Shown: positions 44,611 through 54,107, counted from the stretch's first letter. The stretch: 64,000 bases of DNA from PALSA-1004 sp963804885 (GCA_963804885.1 CAWDSF010000004.1:372001-436000), one strand, 5' to 3'. Notes: generated by a model not told the origin, from the sequence alone. A program made the numbers and translations.

Positions 44611-45501
44611 ATGGAAACGAAAATTCGCAAAATCGGCATCACCAGCATCGGCGACATGGGCGGCCAGGTCGCGGTGCGCCTGAAAACGTGCGGCTATGAA
44701 ATCTTTACCTCGCTCGAAGGGCGCAGCAAACGCACGGTTGCGCTCTCTGCCAAGGCCGGCGTCACGGATTGCGGCTCGGTCGAGAAGCTGGTTGCGACGG
44801 TCGACGTCATCATCTCGGTGCTGGATCCCGCGCATGCGGTGACCAAAGCGCGCGAAGTCGCAGCCGCCATCAAGGCGACCGGCAAGAAAATAATCTTCGT
44901 CAACGGCAATGCCGTCGCGCCGCGCACCGCGCTCGAAATCGACGGCATCATCCGCGCGGCGGGTGGCGCCTGCGTCGACGGCAGCATCCTGCGCGTGACG
45001 ACGAAGCAAGGCAAATCGGAATTGCGGCTGTACGTGTCGGGGCCGGAAGCGTCGGTGCTCACGCAGATCAACGACGAGATACTCAAGATCCGCGTGGTCG
45101 GCGAAAAGATCGGCAACGCGTCCGCGCTGAAGATGTGCTACGGCGCATTCACGAAAGGTGCGCTGGCGCTCGGCGTGGAACTCCTGCTCGCGAGCCACAA
45201 ACTCGGTGTTGCCGACGAGCTCGCGGCGGAATTCGAAGACACGCAGCCCGAGGTCTACAAGTGGATCCTTGGCCGCACCGTCGGCATGGCGCCGAAAGCC
45301 TATCGCTACGTGCCCGAAATGCTCGAAGTCGCGACCACGTTCGAAGACGCCGGCATGACGCGGCGCATGTTGGAGGGCGCGGCCGACATGTTCGAGATGC
45401 TCGCCAAGACGCCGCTCGCCGCGGAGACGCCCGAAGAGTCGAAGGAGCGCGGCCGCACCGGCAAGCAAATCGTGCAGGCGCTGGCGGAAGGCAAAGCGTA
45501 G
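44611..45501 (+). CDS. NAD(P)-dependent oxidoreductase, 6-phosphogluconate/hydroxyisobutyrate dehydrogenase-like with DUF1932
   Basis: A 296-residue protein. N-terminal Rossmann domain (IGITSIGDMGGQVAVRLKTCGYEI; GxGxMG variant GDMGG), followed by VDVIISVLDPAHA and FVNGNAVAPRTALEI. The C-terminal helical part (KIGNASALKMCYGAFTKGALALGVELLLASHKLG) is DUF1932-like and replaces the classic second domain; Lys in the KMCYGAFTKG segment is in the position of the catalytic Lys. Likely oxidises a 3-hydroxyacid. Directly follows the enolase-superfamily gene, so the pair may act in sequence on one substrate. GGAGA precedes the ATG. Confidence 0.88.
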   Translation: METKIRKIGITSIGDMGGQVAVRLKTCGYEIFTSLEGRSKRTVALSAKAGVTDCGSVEKLVATVDVIISVLDPAHAVTKAREVAAAIKATGKKIIFVNGNAVAPRTALEIDGIIRAAGGACVDGSILRVTTKQGKSELRLYVSGPEASVLTQINDEILKIRVVGEKIGNASALKMCYGAFTKGALALGVELLLASHKLGVADELAAEFEDTQPEVYKWILGRTVGMAPKAYRYVPEMLEVATTFEDAGMTRRMLEGAADMFEMLAKTPLAAETPEESKERGRTGKQIVQALAEGKA

Positions 45502-45595
45502 CAGTTGAAAAAGGCCACGGGACTGGCCTGAAGACCCGCCCGCCGGCGCCGCAGTGCGAAGTCAGATTGGTTGCCCCAAGCCCGAAATTCCGATA

Positions 45596-45613
45596 TTATA
45601 ACGTTCGTTATAA
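45596..45613. promoter_or_regulatory. Perfect 18-bp palindrome, probable operator of the AbrB-Doc module
   Basis: TTATAACGTTCGTTATAA, 24 bases before the antitoxin ATG, is a perfect palindrome with AT-rich arms in otherwise GC-rich DNA. Position and symmetry fit autorepression by an AbrB/MazE-type antitoxin. Confidence 0.75.
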
Positions 45614-45637
45614 CGCAAGAATTGACGGAGTCGTGCC

Positions 45638-45862
45638 ATGTTCACTCTGAAACTCACGCAGATCGGCAATTCCCTCGGACTCATTCTTCCGAAGGAAGTC
45701 CTCGCGCGCCTAAAGCTGGAAAAAGGCGACGAAATCTTTATTACCGAAGCGGCGGAAGGTTATCGCATCACTCCGCATAATCCCGCGTTTGAAGCGCAAA
45801 TGAAAGCAGCGCGCAAGATCATGAAACGTCGCCGCGCAGTACTGCGCCAACTCGCGAAGTGA
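45638..45862 (+). CDS. AbrB/MazE-type antitoxin
   Basis: A 74-residue swapped-hairpin DNA-binding protein. The SpoVT/AbrB domain is LKLTQIGNSLGLILPKEVLARLKLEKGDEIFI (residues 4-38), and the basic tail (AARKIMKRRRAVLRQLAK) is the probable toxin-binding part. Its gene overlaps the Doc toxin by 4 bases (GTGA), the standard coupling of antitoxin and toxin. The palindrome at 45596 is the likely operator. Confidence 0.92.
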   Translation: MFTLKLTQIGNSLGLILPKEVLARLKLEKGDEIFITEAAEGYRITPHNPAFEAQMKAARKIMKRRRAVLRQLAK

Positions 45863-46251
45863 AAAAATGGATCTGGATTGATTCGTCGGTCATTCCGGCA
45901 ATTCACGACGAGCAAATTGCCGAGCATGGCGGGTCGTCGGGTCTGCGCGATCCCGCGTTGCTGGAATCCGCACTTGCGAGGCCGCTGAATCTCGCTGCAT
46001 ACGGTAAACCGGATCATGCCGACCTGGCGGCATGCTACGGCGTCGGCATTGCCAAGAACCATCCGTTCCTCGACGGCAATAAACGAACCGCGTTCGTAGC
46101 CGTCGAATTGTTTTTGATGCTGAACGGTTGGCAGCTTATTGCACCCGATACCGATGCGGTCCTTACCATGCTCTCGGTAGCTGCGGGCAAGACCGATGAA
46201 GCCGCGTTTGCAGAGTGGATCCGCGTCCATACGGAGAAACTGGAACTCTGA
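45859..46251 (+). CDS. doc: Doc-type toxin (Fic/Doc family, death-on-curing)
   Basis: A 130-residue Fic-fold protein with the Doc motif HPFLDGNKRTAFVAVELFLMLNG near residue 68 (HxFx(D/N)GNKR). Doc of phage P1 phosphorylates elongation factor Tu, arresting translation, and is neutralised by its AbrB-like partner Phd or, as here, an AbrB/MazE-type protein. Start is GTG at 45859, overlapping the antitoxin stop. Intact, so the module may be functional. Confidence 0.93.
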   Translation: MKKWIWIDSSVIPAIHDEQIAEHGGSSGLRDPALLESALARPLNLAAYGKPDHADLAACYGVGIAKNHPFLDGNKRTAFVAVELFLMLNGWQLIAPDTDAVLTMLSVAAGKTDEAAFAEWIRVHTEKLEL

Positions 46252-46400
46252 ACTAGCGGTTTCGAAAGCGAAACGCTTGCCTTTTCACACGCCTCACGTC
46301 CGCCGGACGCCCCGTTCTTCCGCGCACTTCCAAGAACACCGCACGCCACCCCGATTTGTGGCACTGTACCGCTTCCGGTGCAGTAAACGGGTGGCGGATC

Positions 46401-47772
46401 ATGCGGGCGCTTGCGTTATGGCTGATTTGCTGGACGTCGCTGGCTGTCGCGCAGCCGGCAGCCCCCGTTGTGGTCCTCACTCTGAACGGCGCGGTCGGGC
46501 CCGCCAGCACCGACTATCTGCAGCGCGGTCTCGACAAAGCCGCTGAGTCGAACGCCCAGCTCGTCGTGCTCAAAATGGATACGCCCGGCGGCCTCGACAC
46601 CTCGATGCGCGGGCTCATCAAGCACATACTCGCTTCGCCGGTTCCGGTCGCAAGCTACGTGGCGCCCACCGGCGCGCGCGCCGCGAGCGCCGGCACCTAC
46701 ATCATGTACGCGAGCCATATCGCGGCGATGGCGCCGGCCACCAACCTGGGTGCGGCGACGCCGGTTGCGATCGGCGGCCCGGGCGAGCCCGCATCGCCGG
46801 CGCGCGGCGAGGGCAAGGGCAAAGGTAAAGCGGCCGACAAGGATGCTGAGCCTCAATCGCTCATGTCGACGATGACGCGCAAGCAGACCAACGATGCCGC
46901 CGCCTACATTCGCGGGCTCGCGCAACTGCGCGGGCGCAATGCCGACTGGGCCGAGCAAGCCGTGCGCGACGCGGTGAGCCTTTCCGCGCAGGACGCGCTC
47001 AAAATTAAGGTCATCGACCTGATCGCCGCGGACGTGCCGCAACTCTTGAAAGAGCTCGACGGCCGCAAGGCTTCAGGTGCTTGGAACGGAGCGGCGGCTC
47101 GCTACGGCGGGCGCCGAGATTATCGAGTATTCGCCCGACTGGCGCGCGCGCTTCCTGGCCGTCATCACCGATCCGAGCATCGCCTACCTGCTGCTCATGA
47201 TCGGTTTCTACGGCCTGCTGTTCGAGTTCTACAGCCCGGGCCTTGTGGCGCCGGGCGTGATCGGCGGGATTTGCCTGGTGCTTGGGCTCTTCGCCTTGCA
47301 GTTGCTGCCGGTCAATTACGCCGGCCTCGTGCTGATTGCGCTCGGCGTGGGCCTGATGGTCGCGGAGCATTTCGTGCCGGGCTTCGGCATCCTCGGCATG
47401 GGCGGCCTTACGGCCTTCGTGGTCGGCTCGGTTATGCTGATCGACACCGATATTCCCGGCTACCGCATTCCGTGGCCGCTGATCGGCGCGGTCACGGCGG
47501 CGAGCGCGGCGTTTCTGTTCATCGTGCTGCGTCTCGCGCTGCAATCGCGTCGGCGGCCGCCAGTGAGCGGCCGCGAGCAAATGATCAATGCGACCGGCGA
47601 GGTTCTCGATACTCCCGGCGGCGCCCGGTATGCGCGCGTGCACGGCGAGCGGTGGAAGGTCCGCGCGAATGTCCCGCTCGACCCCGGGCAACAGGTGCGC
47701 GTGATCGGCATCGACGGACTGGTGCTCATGGTCGAGCCCCTCTCACAAGGAGATAAAAATGTCGTACTTTGA
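46401..47772 (+). CDS. NfeD family membrane serine protease (ClpP class), frameshifted
   Basis: Joined frames give about 455 residues. Frame one: signal peptide (LALWLICWTSLAVAQ), ClpP-class protease with LKMDTPGGLDTSMRGLI near residue 55, the nucleophile Ser in ARAASAGTYIMYA near 97 and the Lys-containing TMTRKQTNDAAAYIRGLA near 160. Frame two (from about 47080): AGAEIIEYSPDWR, about five helices (LLLMIGFYGLLFEFYSPG onward) and an OB-like NfeD domain ending EPLSQGDKN. One extra G near 47075 fits. NfeD works with the slipin encoded next, whose start overlaps its end by 14 bases. Start at 46401 chosen by the signal peptide. Confidence 0.9.
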
Positions 47773-48529
47773 TTTGAGCTGGCTCGGCGGCGGCGCTGTT
47801 CTGGTTGTGCTCGCAGTGGTTTTTCTGGCCAACGCCATCCGCATTTTTCGCGAATATGAGCGCGGCGTCGTCTTCACTCTCGGGCGTTTCTGGCAGGTCA
47901 AAGGGCCGGGACTCGTCATCATCATTCCGATCATCCAGCAGGCGGTGCGCGTCGATTTGCGTACGGTGGTGCTCGAAGTGCCGACGCAGGACGTGATCTC
48001 GCGCGACAACGTGTCGGTGAAAGTCAGCGCGGTGGTCTACCTGCGTGTCATCGATCCGCAAAAAGCGATCATCCAGGTCGTCGATTATCTGAACGCCACC
48101 AGCCAACTCGCGCAGACCATGCTGCGCTCGGTTCTGGGCAAGCACCTGCTCGACGAGATGCTCGCCGAACGCGAGAAACTTAATCTCGACATCCAGCAGG
48201 CGCTCGACGCGCAGACCGACTCGTGGGGGATCAAGGTCGCGAATGTGGAGATCAAGCAGGTCGATCTCACCGAATCGATGATCCGCGCCATCGCGCGCCA
48301 GGCCGAAGCGGAACGCGAGCGGCGCGCCAAGGTGATCCACGCTGAAGGCGAACTGCAGGCTTCCGAAAAGTTGTTCCAGGCGGCGAAAATACTTGCGCAG
48401 GAACCGCAGGCCATCCAGCTGCGCTACCTCGAAACGCTGACCGTCATCGGCGCCGACAAGAACACGACCATCGTGTTCCCGCTGCCGCTCGATCTCTTGA
48501 AGCCGTTCCTCGCAAGAGGGACAGCCTGA
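47759..48529 (+). CDS. Slipin/SPFH (band 7) family membrane scaffold protein
   Basis: A 256-residue stomatin-like protein: one N-terminal helix (AVLVVLAVVFLANAI), the SPFH domain (FREYERGVVFTLGRFWQVKGPGLVIIIP, RTVVLEVPTQDVISRDNVSVKV) and a coiled-coil tail (ARQAEAERERRAKVIHAEGELQASEKL). Slipins gather in membrane microdomains and are cut or controlled by the NfeD protease, whose gene overlaps this one. AAGGAG stands before the ATG. Confidence 0.94.
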   Translation: MSYFDLSWLGGGAVLVVLAVVFLANAIRIFREYERGVVFTLGRFWQVKGPGLVIIIPIIQQAVRVDLRTVVLEVPTQDVISRDNVSVKVSAVVYLRVIDPQKAIIQVVDYLNATSQLAQTMLRSVLGKHLLDEMLAEREKLNLDIQQALDAQTDSWGIKVANVEIKQVDLTESMIRAIARQAEAERERRAKVIHAEGELQASEKLFQAAKILAQEPQAIQLRYLETLTVIGADKNTTIVFPLPLDLLKPFLARGTA

Positions 48530-48590
48530 TCTTCGAAGGGACGGGAATTCGATTAAAGCCTTTGGGCGCCCTGCTTTTTTTCATGCGCGA

Positions 48591-48972
48591 TCATTTGGTT
48601 TTCCGCGAAGTCACCACGTTATAAGGAGCGCGTTCCTCGCGCATCACCCGGCGCAACGTGCTTTCCAGCGTCTCGTGCTCGATAGCTTGCTTTAGTGCCG
48701 TGTTGATGAGCGTCTGATAACCGCGCGCACCGGCGCGTGCCTTGAAGTATTCGACGATGGCCGTATCCAGGTACATCGTGAGGCGCTGCTTTCCGCGCGG
48801 CACTTCTTTACCCGCAACGCGCATGACGCCATGCGCAACCATCTCCGAGGTGACCTCGGGTATATCCGATAAATCGATGTCCGCATCGCGCATCGCCTTG
48901 ATGCGCGACCAATCCGTCTTCGAGGCGGGTGCGCGTTTAGAGGTTCTGGAAGTACGGGTTTGAGGGCTTCAT
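48591..48972 (-). CDS. brnA: BrnA family antitoxin (ribbon-helix-helix), start region frameshifted
   Basis: About 126 residues when read through. The frame used from 48893 (MRDADIDLSDIPEVTSEM) continues upstream without a start: SKRAPASKTDWSRIKAM precedes it in frame and matches BrnA proteins. An ATG (MKPS) lies at 48972 in another frame, so one indel near 48958 separates start from body. The C-terminal RHH part (KQRLTMYLDTAIVEYFKARAGARGYQTLINTALKQAI) binds DNA and the BrnT toxin. A shorter product from the Met at 48893 is possible and would keep the RHH domain. Confidence 0.85.
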
Positions 48973-49132
48973 GTGCCGGATGCGATCAAGTCGTCGCGAG
49001 GTCGAGTCGATCGCGCCAGTATGATGGTCGTCGTGCGAATGCGATCGCATACGAATGCTGGTCCGCGTGATCATAACGGCGTACGGATGACGTAATCGAC
49101 AGCGCCGGATGTTTTGCTAAGGGATGCCAGCG

Positions 49133-49426
49133 TCAGGAAATCGACGAATACGTTCGATCGTGCAATGTCTCGGGCATGGTCGCCTTGCGCATCGAAATAA
49201 TGCGGAGTTCTCGTGCAGTCTCGGTGTGGGCCATCACCACGGTGATGTCTTTCAACATGCCCAGGGTCGTAAAGCGCTGTTCGCTGTAATCAAATCGCTT
49301 GTCTTCGAAGGTACAGGTGATACCTGAAAATACCTGCGCCGCGTCTGCAAAATCGAATCCATGCTTTCTTAAATTCGTGCGGCGCTTGGATTTGTCCCAC
49401 ACAATCTTCACATTTGGATTATGCAT
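49133..49426 (-). CDS. brnT: BrnT family ribonuclease toxin
   Basis: About 97 residues. Motifs of BrnT: KIVWDKSKRRTNLRKHGFDFADAAQVF (residues 5-31), FEDKRFDYSEQRFTTLGMLKDITVVMAHTE and RIISMRKAT. BrnT is a RelE-fold ribonuclease that stops translation and is bound by BrnA. The antitoxin starts 160 bases downstream instead of overlapping, an unusual gap. The start is either Met at 49426 or 49438; both are in an AT-rich inverted repeat that is probably the operator. Confidence 0.88.
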   Translation of the reverse strand: MHNPNVKIVWDKSKRRTNLRKHGFDFADAAQVFSGITCTFEDKRFDYSEQRFTTLGMLKDITVVMAHTETARELRIISMRKATMPETLHDRTYSSIS

Positions 49427-49440
49427 AATTATATGCATAT
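49419..49440. promoter_or_regulatory. AT-rich inverted repeat at the brnT start, probable BrnA operator
   Basis: Two copies of TATGCATA, each itself palindromic, are separated by 3-4 bases (ATTATGCATAATTATATGCA). The site overlaps the brnT start region and lies between brnT and the divergent Bug receptor gene. BrnA represses its own operon, so this is a reasonable binding site. Confidence 0.6.
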
Positions 49441-49538
49441 TGGCAATCGCTGACGAAACCGCCACATTCCCCATGCTAGAGTAGTTGTGCCGCACCGCCT
49501 TGCGCAGGGCGGCCACACTTTTAAGCACGGAGGAGACC

Positions 49539-50514
49539 ATGCAGCGCGCAGCGGCCTACGATTACTCTGGCATTTTTCGCCTCGCTTATCGGCCTGCCTG
49601 CAATCGCCGCCGCGCCCGCCGACGCGTATCCGAACAAAACCATCCGCTACGTGATTCCGTTTCCGCCCGGGGGCATCACCGACCTGATGGCGCGCACGAT
49701 CGCGCAGAAAACCTCCGACGCATGGAAGCAGTCGGTCGTGATCGACAACCGGCCCGGCGCCAACGCGCTGCTGGGCGCCGACCTCGTCGCGAAATCGACG
49801 CCCGACGGCTACACCTGGCTCGGCATGACGATCACGCACACGGTGAACGCGACGCTCATTCCGAACCCGCCGTACAATTTTGCGAAGGACCTCACCGCGG
49901 TCACCGTGCTGGGCTCGTTGCCGCTCGTGATGGTCGTGCCGCAAAGCCTGCCGGTGAAATCGCTCGCGGAGCTGACCGCGCTGAGCCGCACGCGTTCGCT
50001 CAACGGCGGGTCGAGCGGCAACGGCACGCCGCAGCACCTCGCGTTCGAGCTCTACCGCCAGCTCTCCGGCGCGAACGCGCAGCACATTCCGTTCAAGGGC
50101 GGCGGCCCGTCGACGATCGCGCTGCTCGGCGGCCATCTCGATTTCATCACGACCGGTTTGCCGGAATGCCTGCCGCACATCAAGTCGGGCCGGCTGCGTC
50201 CGCTGGCCGTCGCGGGCGCTTCGCGCCTGCCGCCGATTCCGGACGTTCCGACCACCGCCGAACTGGGCATACCGGCGCTCGCCATCACGAGCTGGACGGG
50301 ACTCATGGTGCCGTCCGCCACGCCCGGCCACATCGTCGCGCGCATCAACGCCGAAGTCGTCAACGTGCTGAAGCAGCCGGACACCGCCGAGCGCGTGCGC
50401 GAGCAGGGCTTCGACGTGGTTGCGAGCTCACCTGCCGACGCGCAGGCTTTCATGGCCGCCGAAGTCGCGCGCTGGGGCAAGCTCGTGCGCGAGGCGAACA
50501 TCAAGGCCGATTGA
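49539..50514 (+). CDS. Tripartite tricarboxylate transporter receptor (Bug family), frameshift in signal peptide
   Basis: The mature receptor (DAYPNKTIRYVIPFPPGGITD, VIDNRPGANALLG, KSTPDGYTWLG, QHIPFKGGGPSTIAL) is intact in the frame used from about 49562. The ATG at 49539, with GGAGGAG before it, starts in a different frame; moving one base at about 49562 gives a good signal peptide (AFFASLIGLPAIAAAPADA). It is the second Bug gene here whose only defect lies in the signal peptide. A further Bug gene begins 45 bases after its stop. Confidence 0.88.
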
Positions 50515-50559
50515 ATTCAGGTATCGTGTGGCGACCTTTCAAAACCCGACCATGCTCCA

Positions 50560-51543
50560 ATGCCCATGCTGAGGCCTGAAATGCGTTGTCGCGCCGTGTT
50601 CGCTTTGCTGTTTACGATCTGTGCCGGCTGCGCCTTCGCGCAAACGCCCTATCCGGTCAAGCCGGTCCGCTTCATCGTGCCGTTTCCGGCGGGCTCGGGC
50701 ACCGACATCATCGCGCGCCTGGTCGCGATCAAGTTGAGCGACAGCCTCAAGCAGCAGGTGGTGATCGACAACCGGCCGGGGGCGAGCACGATCATCGGCA
50801 CCGAGATCGTCGCGAAGGCGCCGCCCGACGGCTACACGATCATCATCGCGTCGAACAATCACGCGATCAATTCCGCGCTGTTCGCCAAGCTGCCGTTCGA
50901 TCCGGTGAAGGATTTCGCGGCGGTCGGCCAGCTCGCGCTGCTGCCGTTCATCCTCGTCGTGCACCCTTCGACGCCGGTCAAAAGCGTGAAAGACCTGATC
51001 GCGCTCGCTCGCGCGAATCCGGGCAAACTCACTTACGCGTCGACCGGCAACGGCACGCCGCCGCACGTGGCGGGCGAGCTCTTGAAGCAGCTCACCAACA
51101 TCGACATCGTGCACGTGCCGTACAAAGGCAGCGCCGCGGCGCTGACCGACGTCGTCGCCGGCCAGGTGCCGTTCATGTTCGTCAACACGCTGTCTTCGGT
51201 GCAATACGTGCGCGCCGGCCGGTTGCGCGCGATCGCGGTCGGCACGAAGAAACGCATTTCGATCATGCCCGAGCTGCCGACGCTGATCGAATCCGGCGTG
51301 CCGAATTTTGATGTCGCGCTGTGGGCGGGCGTGCTCACGACGGCGGGTACTCCGCCGGACATCATCACGAAACTGAACCGCGAGATCGTCGCCGTGCTCG
51401 CGCAGCCGGACGTCAAGGAGAAACTAATGGCCGAAGGCGCGGAGGTAATGCCGAGCACGCCGGAGGAATTCGGCGCGTTGATCGTTTCGGAGATCGAGCG
51501 CCTGGGCAAGATCGCGCGCGCGGCGAAGATGCGGGTGGATTAG
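50560..51543 (+). CDS. Tripartite tricarboxylate transporter receptor (Bug family)
   Basis: A 327-residue receptor. Signal peptide RCRAVFALLFTICAGCAFAQ; an internal Met at 50581 is an equally good start. Motifs: YPVKPVRFIVPFPAGSGTD, VIDNRPGASTIIG, KAPPDGYTIII, VHVPYKGSAAALTDV and LPTLIESGVPNFD. Tandem with the frameshifted Bug gene before it. Followed by a block of palindromic repeats. Confidence 0.95.
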   Translation: MPMLRPEMRCRAVFALLFTICAGCAFAQTPYPVKPVRFIVPFPAGSGTDIIARLVAIKLSDSLKQQVVIDNRPGASTIIGTEIVAKAPPDGYTIIIASNNHAINSALFAKLPFDPVKDFAAVGQLALLPFILVVHPSTPVKSVKDLIALARANPGKLTYASTGNGTPPHVAGELLKQLTNIDIVHVPYKGSAAALTDVVAGQVPFMFVNTLSSVQYVRAGRLRAIAVGTKKRISIMPELPTLIESGVPNFDVALWAGVLTTAGTPPDIITKLNREIVAVLAQPDVKEKLMAEGAEVMPSTPEEFGALIVSEIERLGKIARAAKMRVD

Positions 51544-51556
51544 GAGCCTGCCCGGC

Positions 51557-51826
51557 CCGTCATTCTGGCGCAAGCCAGTATCCCCTTCCCCGGGGAAGGT
51601 AGGATGGGGTCAATTCAACCCCCTGGATTCCGGCATGCGCCGGAATGACGAGGAGGTGAGTAGGCAGGTTGAATTAAAATCTCCTGGATTCCGGCGTGCG
51701 CCGGAATGACGAAGTAACGAGATGCGGAACAAATAAGTGGCATCGCCCGGCCCGTCATTCTGGCGCAAGCCAGAATCCAGAGTTGTTTAACGATTCCCTG
51801 GATATCGGCATGCGACGGAATGACGA
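51557..51826. repeat. Block of four palindromic dispersed repeat units
   Basis: The 333 bases from 51544 to 51876 hold no gene but a chain of repeats: a full element (51557-51650, with the TTCCCC/GGGGAA inner hairpin), one half unit (51682-51712) and another full element (51752-51826). Units carry CTGGATTCCGGCATGCGCCG or close variants and end in GAATGACG. Same family as at 40.2, 42.2, 43.3, 55.4 and 57.4 kb. Confidence 0.85.
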
Positions 51827-51876
51827 GGAAAAGCAATAATCAGGGAATGAAGAAGCGAGAATTAAGGATCAGTTAA

Positions 51877-52077
51877 ATGAAATCCCAAACCAAACTCAAA
51901 GCCCAATCCGAATTGACGCCGTCCGCGGTCGTCGCCAACAGCACCACGCGCGTGGCTGAAGCGCTTGCCACTTTTTCGACCGGGCTGTCATTCAAAGATC
52001 TGCCGGCGGAAGCGATTCAGGCGGCGAAACGCTCGGTCCTCGACACGCTCGCGGTGAGTGTCGCGGGCTCCGGATGA
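51877..52077 (+). pseudogene. N-terminal fragment of an MmgE/PrpD family gene
   Basis: A 66-codon frame ending in TGA. After a polar start, residues 23-66 (STTRVAEALATFSTGLSFKD, then LPAEAIQAAKRSVLDTLAVS and VAGSG) match the first helices of MmgE/PrpD proteins, as in the intact homologue at 59.6 kb. The other 85 percent of the gene is missing; the next 90 bases show no continuation in any frame. A deletion remnant of a second, diverged copy. Confidence 0.8.
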
Positions 52078-52171
52078 CCTCCTGGTTTTTTGTCGGTTGC
52101 GGTAAACTGATTTTGCCTCCTGTTTCGTTCCGACGCCCGCGCGATTGCACTCACTGCAAAGGAGCAAACTC

Positions 52172-53295
52172 ATGCTAACGATCACTCTGGCCTTCCGCAT
52201 TTCGCGTGCAGTCATCGCAGCGCTGGTTACTTCGTTGATCGCCGGCGGCGCGCTCGCGGCCGACCTCGAATTCGGCGAGCCCGGCGAGCCGATCAAGCTC
52301 GTCGTCGGCCATCCGTCGCATTACGCGGCGACGTGGTCGGTGCACGTGCTCCATGGCAAAGAGCTGTGGAAAAAATATCTGCCGCCCGGCTCGACGGTCG
52401 AATATCAAACGGGGCTTGCGGGCGCGGTCATCGTCAACAACGTGCTCGCCGGCAAGCAATACATCGGCTACCTCGGCGACATCCCCGCGATCGTCGCCAC
52501 CACCGAGACGGAGACCGCCGATATCCGCATCGTGTCCGCGCTGGGCCTCGGCTACGATCAATGCAACGTGTTCCTCGCGCGCGCCGATGCGCCGCAGTTC
52601 AAGGATGCCAACGAGGCGGCCAAGTGGCTCGGCGGCAAGAGGTCGCGATTCCGAAAGGCAGCTGCGCCGACCGCTTCGCCGACGTGATCTTCCGCAAGGG
52701 CAACGTGCAGCCGGCTGCCTATCTCAACCAGAATATCGAAGTCGTCACCAGCGGCTTTCGCGCGGGCAAGCTCGACGCCACCGTGATCTGGGAGCCGGTC
52801 GCCTCGCGGCTCGCGAAAGACGGCCTCGCGCGGCGCATTCTCTCCGGCGCCAACTTCAATGAAATGGACGGCTCGTTCCTCGTCATGCGCGCCGAGCTCA
52901 TCAAGCAGCGTCCCGACGTCGTCAAGGCCTGGCTCAACGCCGAGCTCGATGCCCAGCTTTACATGGCCGATCCGAAAAACGCCGCGGACGTGATCCGCAT
53001 GGTCGAGGGTACCACGACGGGCATGAACGATGAGCATTTGTGGGCGGCGCTCTACGGCATGTATCCCGACGACCAGGGCGGCAGCAAGAAGCGCCTGCTG
53101 TTCCCGTTCACGATCGATGCCGACAGCCGCGAGCTCATCAACAAGGCCGTCGCGTTCCTCTATTCGATCAAGGGCATCAGCAGCGATAAGTTGCGCGCGG
53201 AAGCCGTGATGCCCGATTTCGCGCAACAGGTGCTGACGGAACGCAAACTCAAATCGCCCGTCGGCTTCGTCGCCGCTCTGCCCGACCGCAAGTAA
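52172..53295 (+). CDS. ABC transporter substrate-binding protein (NMT1/SsuA/TauA type), frameshifted
   Basis: Joined frames give about 374 residues. Signal peptide (ISRAVIAALVTSLIAGGALAA) then EPIKLVVGHPSHYAATWSVHVLHGKELW and AGAVIVNNVLAGKQYIGYLGDIPAIVATTE in frame one; from 52640 frame two continues VAIPKGSCADRFADVIFRKG, TVIWEPVASRLAKDGLARRI and a long C-terminal lobe. One missing A in GGCAAGA(A)GGTC repairs it. Fold is that of binding proteins for nitrate, sulfonates or thiamine precursors. No permease or ATPase gene is adjacent. AAGGAG precedes the ATG at 52172. Confidence 0.87.
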
Positions 53296-53594
53296 TATCT
53301 CCTCGCTTGCGCAGCGACAGCTTTCGTGGAGTTGCGAGTGAACTGGCGGCTCGCGTATCTGGGTATTTATCTTTTCATACCACGCACGGATTTACGGTCA
53401 TGATCACCGCGCGTCAAACGAACTCGTTACGCGGCTGCCGATCACGCGTGCGTTGCAGAGGTGATCGCGCGGGTGAAGGCAAAGTCGTTATCTGCCATGA
53501 CGCTTCGGATGGTTGAGTACAAGCCCGCATTGAGAGGCATTGCACCAACCCTCCGTGGTGCACGGCGGTATGGAGCAGAGGTCGAGGGGCACTC

Positions 53595-53942
53595 TCAGCA
53601 CGACCTAGTCTCTGTCGGCCACGTGGAATGGTCTTGCGCACATACGCCGAGCGGCGCCTTGGCCGGTTGCGTATTTGCCTTGGTCGCGACGGTCTTCAGC
53701 GTGAGCTTGACGTTCTTAGGCGTAAGCACGACGGTATTGTTTCCGTCCTTCTTGCACACTGCGTCGTCGGGCGCGGGTCGCGCCACCTTTATCGGCGATT
53801 GATAAAAGACGAGGACCTCATCCTTCACCTTGTTGATGACTTCCGCAATCGGCACCGTCTCGGGCGTCCTTAACGGCAGCCGATCGCAACCCGCAATGGC
53901 AAGCAGCAGCGAAACGGCGATCAACGCTCTCTGGTTTGGCAT
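53595..53942 (-). CDS. Small predicted lipoprotein, unknown family
   Basis: 115 residues with a lipoprotein signal (MPNQRALIAVSLLLAIAGCD; lipobox AIAGC, Cys at residue 19). The mature part has VPIAEVINKVKDEVLVFYQS and VVLTPKNVKLTLKTVATKANT. The last 25 residues look less ordered, so the end may be frame-altered. AGGGAGG stands before the ATG. The region from 53296 to 53594, left of it, shows no gene. No partner. Confidence 0.6.
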   Translation of the reverse strand: MPNQRALIAVSLLLAIAGCDRLPLRTPETVPIAEVINKVKDEVLVFYQSPIKVARPAPDDAVCKKDGNNTVVLTPKNVKLTLKTVATKANTQPAKAPLGVCAQDHSTWPTETRSC

Positions 53943-54107
53943 ATGCCCTCCCTGGAAAGTTGAGAGAATAGAATAGCATTCTGAATGCTGTTTTTCTGTA
54001 GGTCAAAAGTGCTAGCGGCCTTACGCGTTCCGCCCACGCCGGGGGGTCTCATTGCACACGCCCACTGGAATGTATATACTCGTTGTATCTATTTTACGAG
54101 GCACCAT

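Noticed and set aside
48530..48590. Terminator between the slipin and brnA genes
   Set aside because: A run of seven T is present (about 48574-48580), but the preceding GGGCGCCC palindrome has no loop, so a proper stem cannot form.
51557..51826. Possible CRISPR array
   Set aside because: The repeats are imperfect palindromes of varied spacing in facing pairs, without regular unique spacers and without cas genes.
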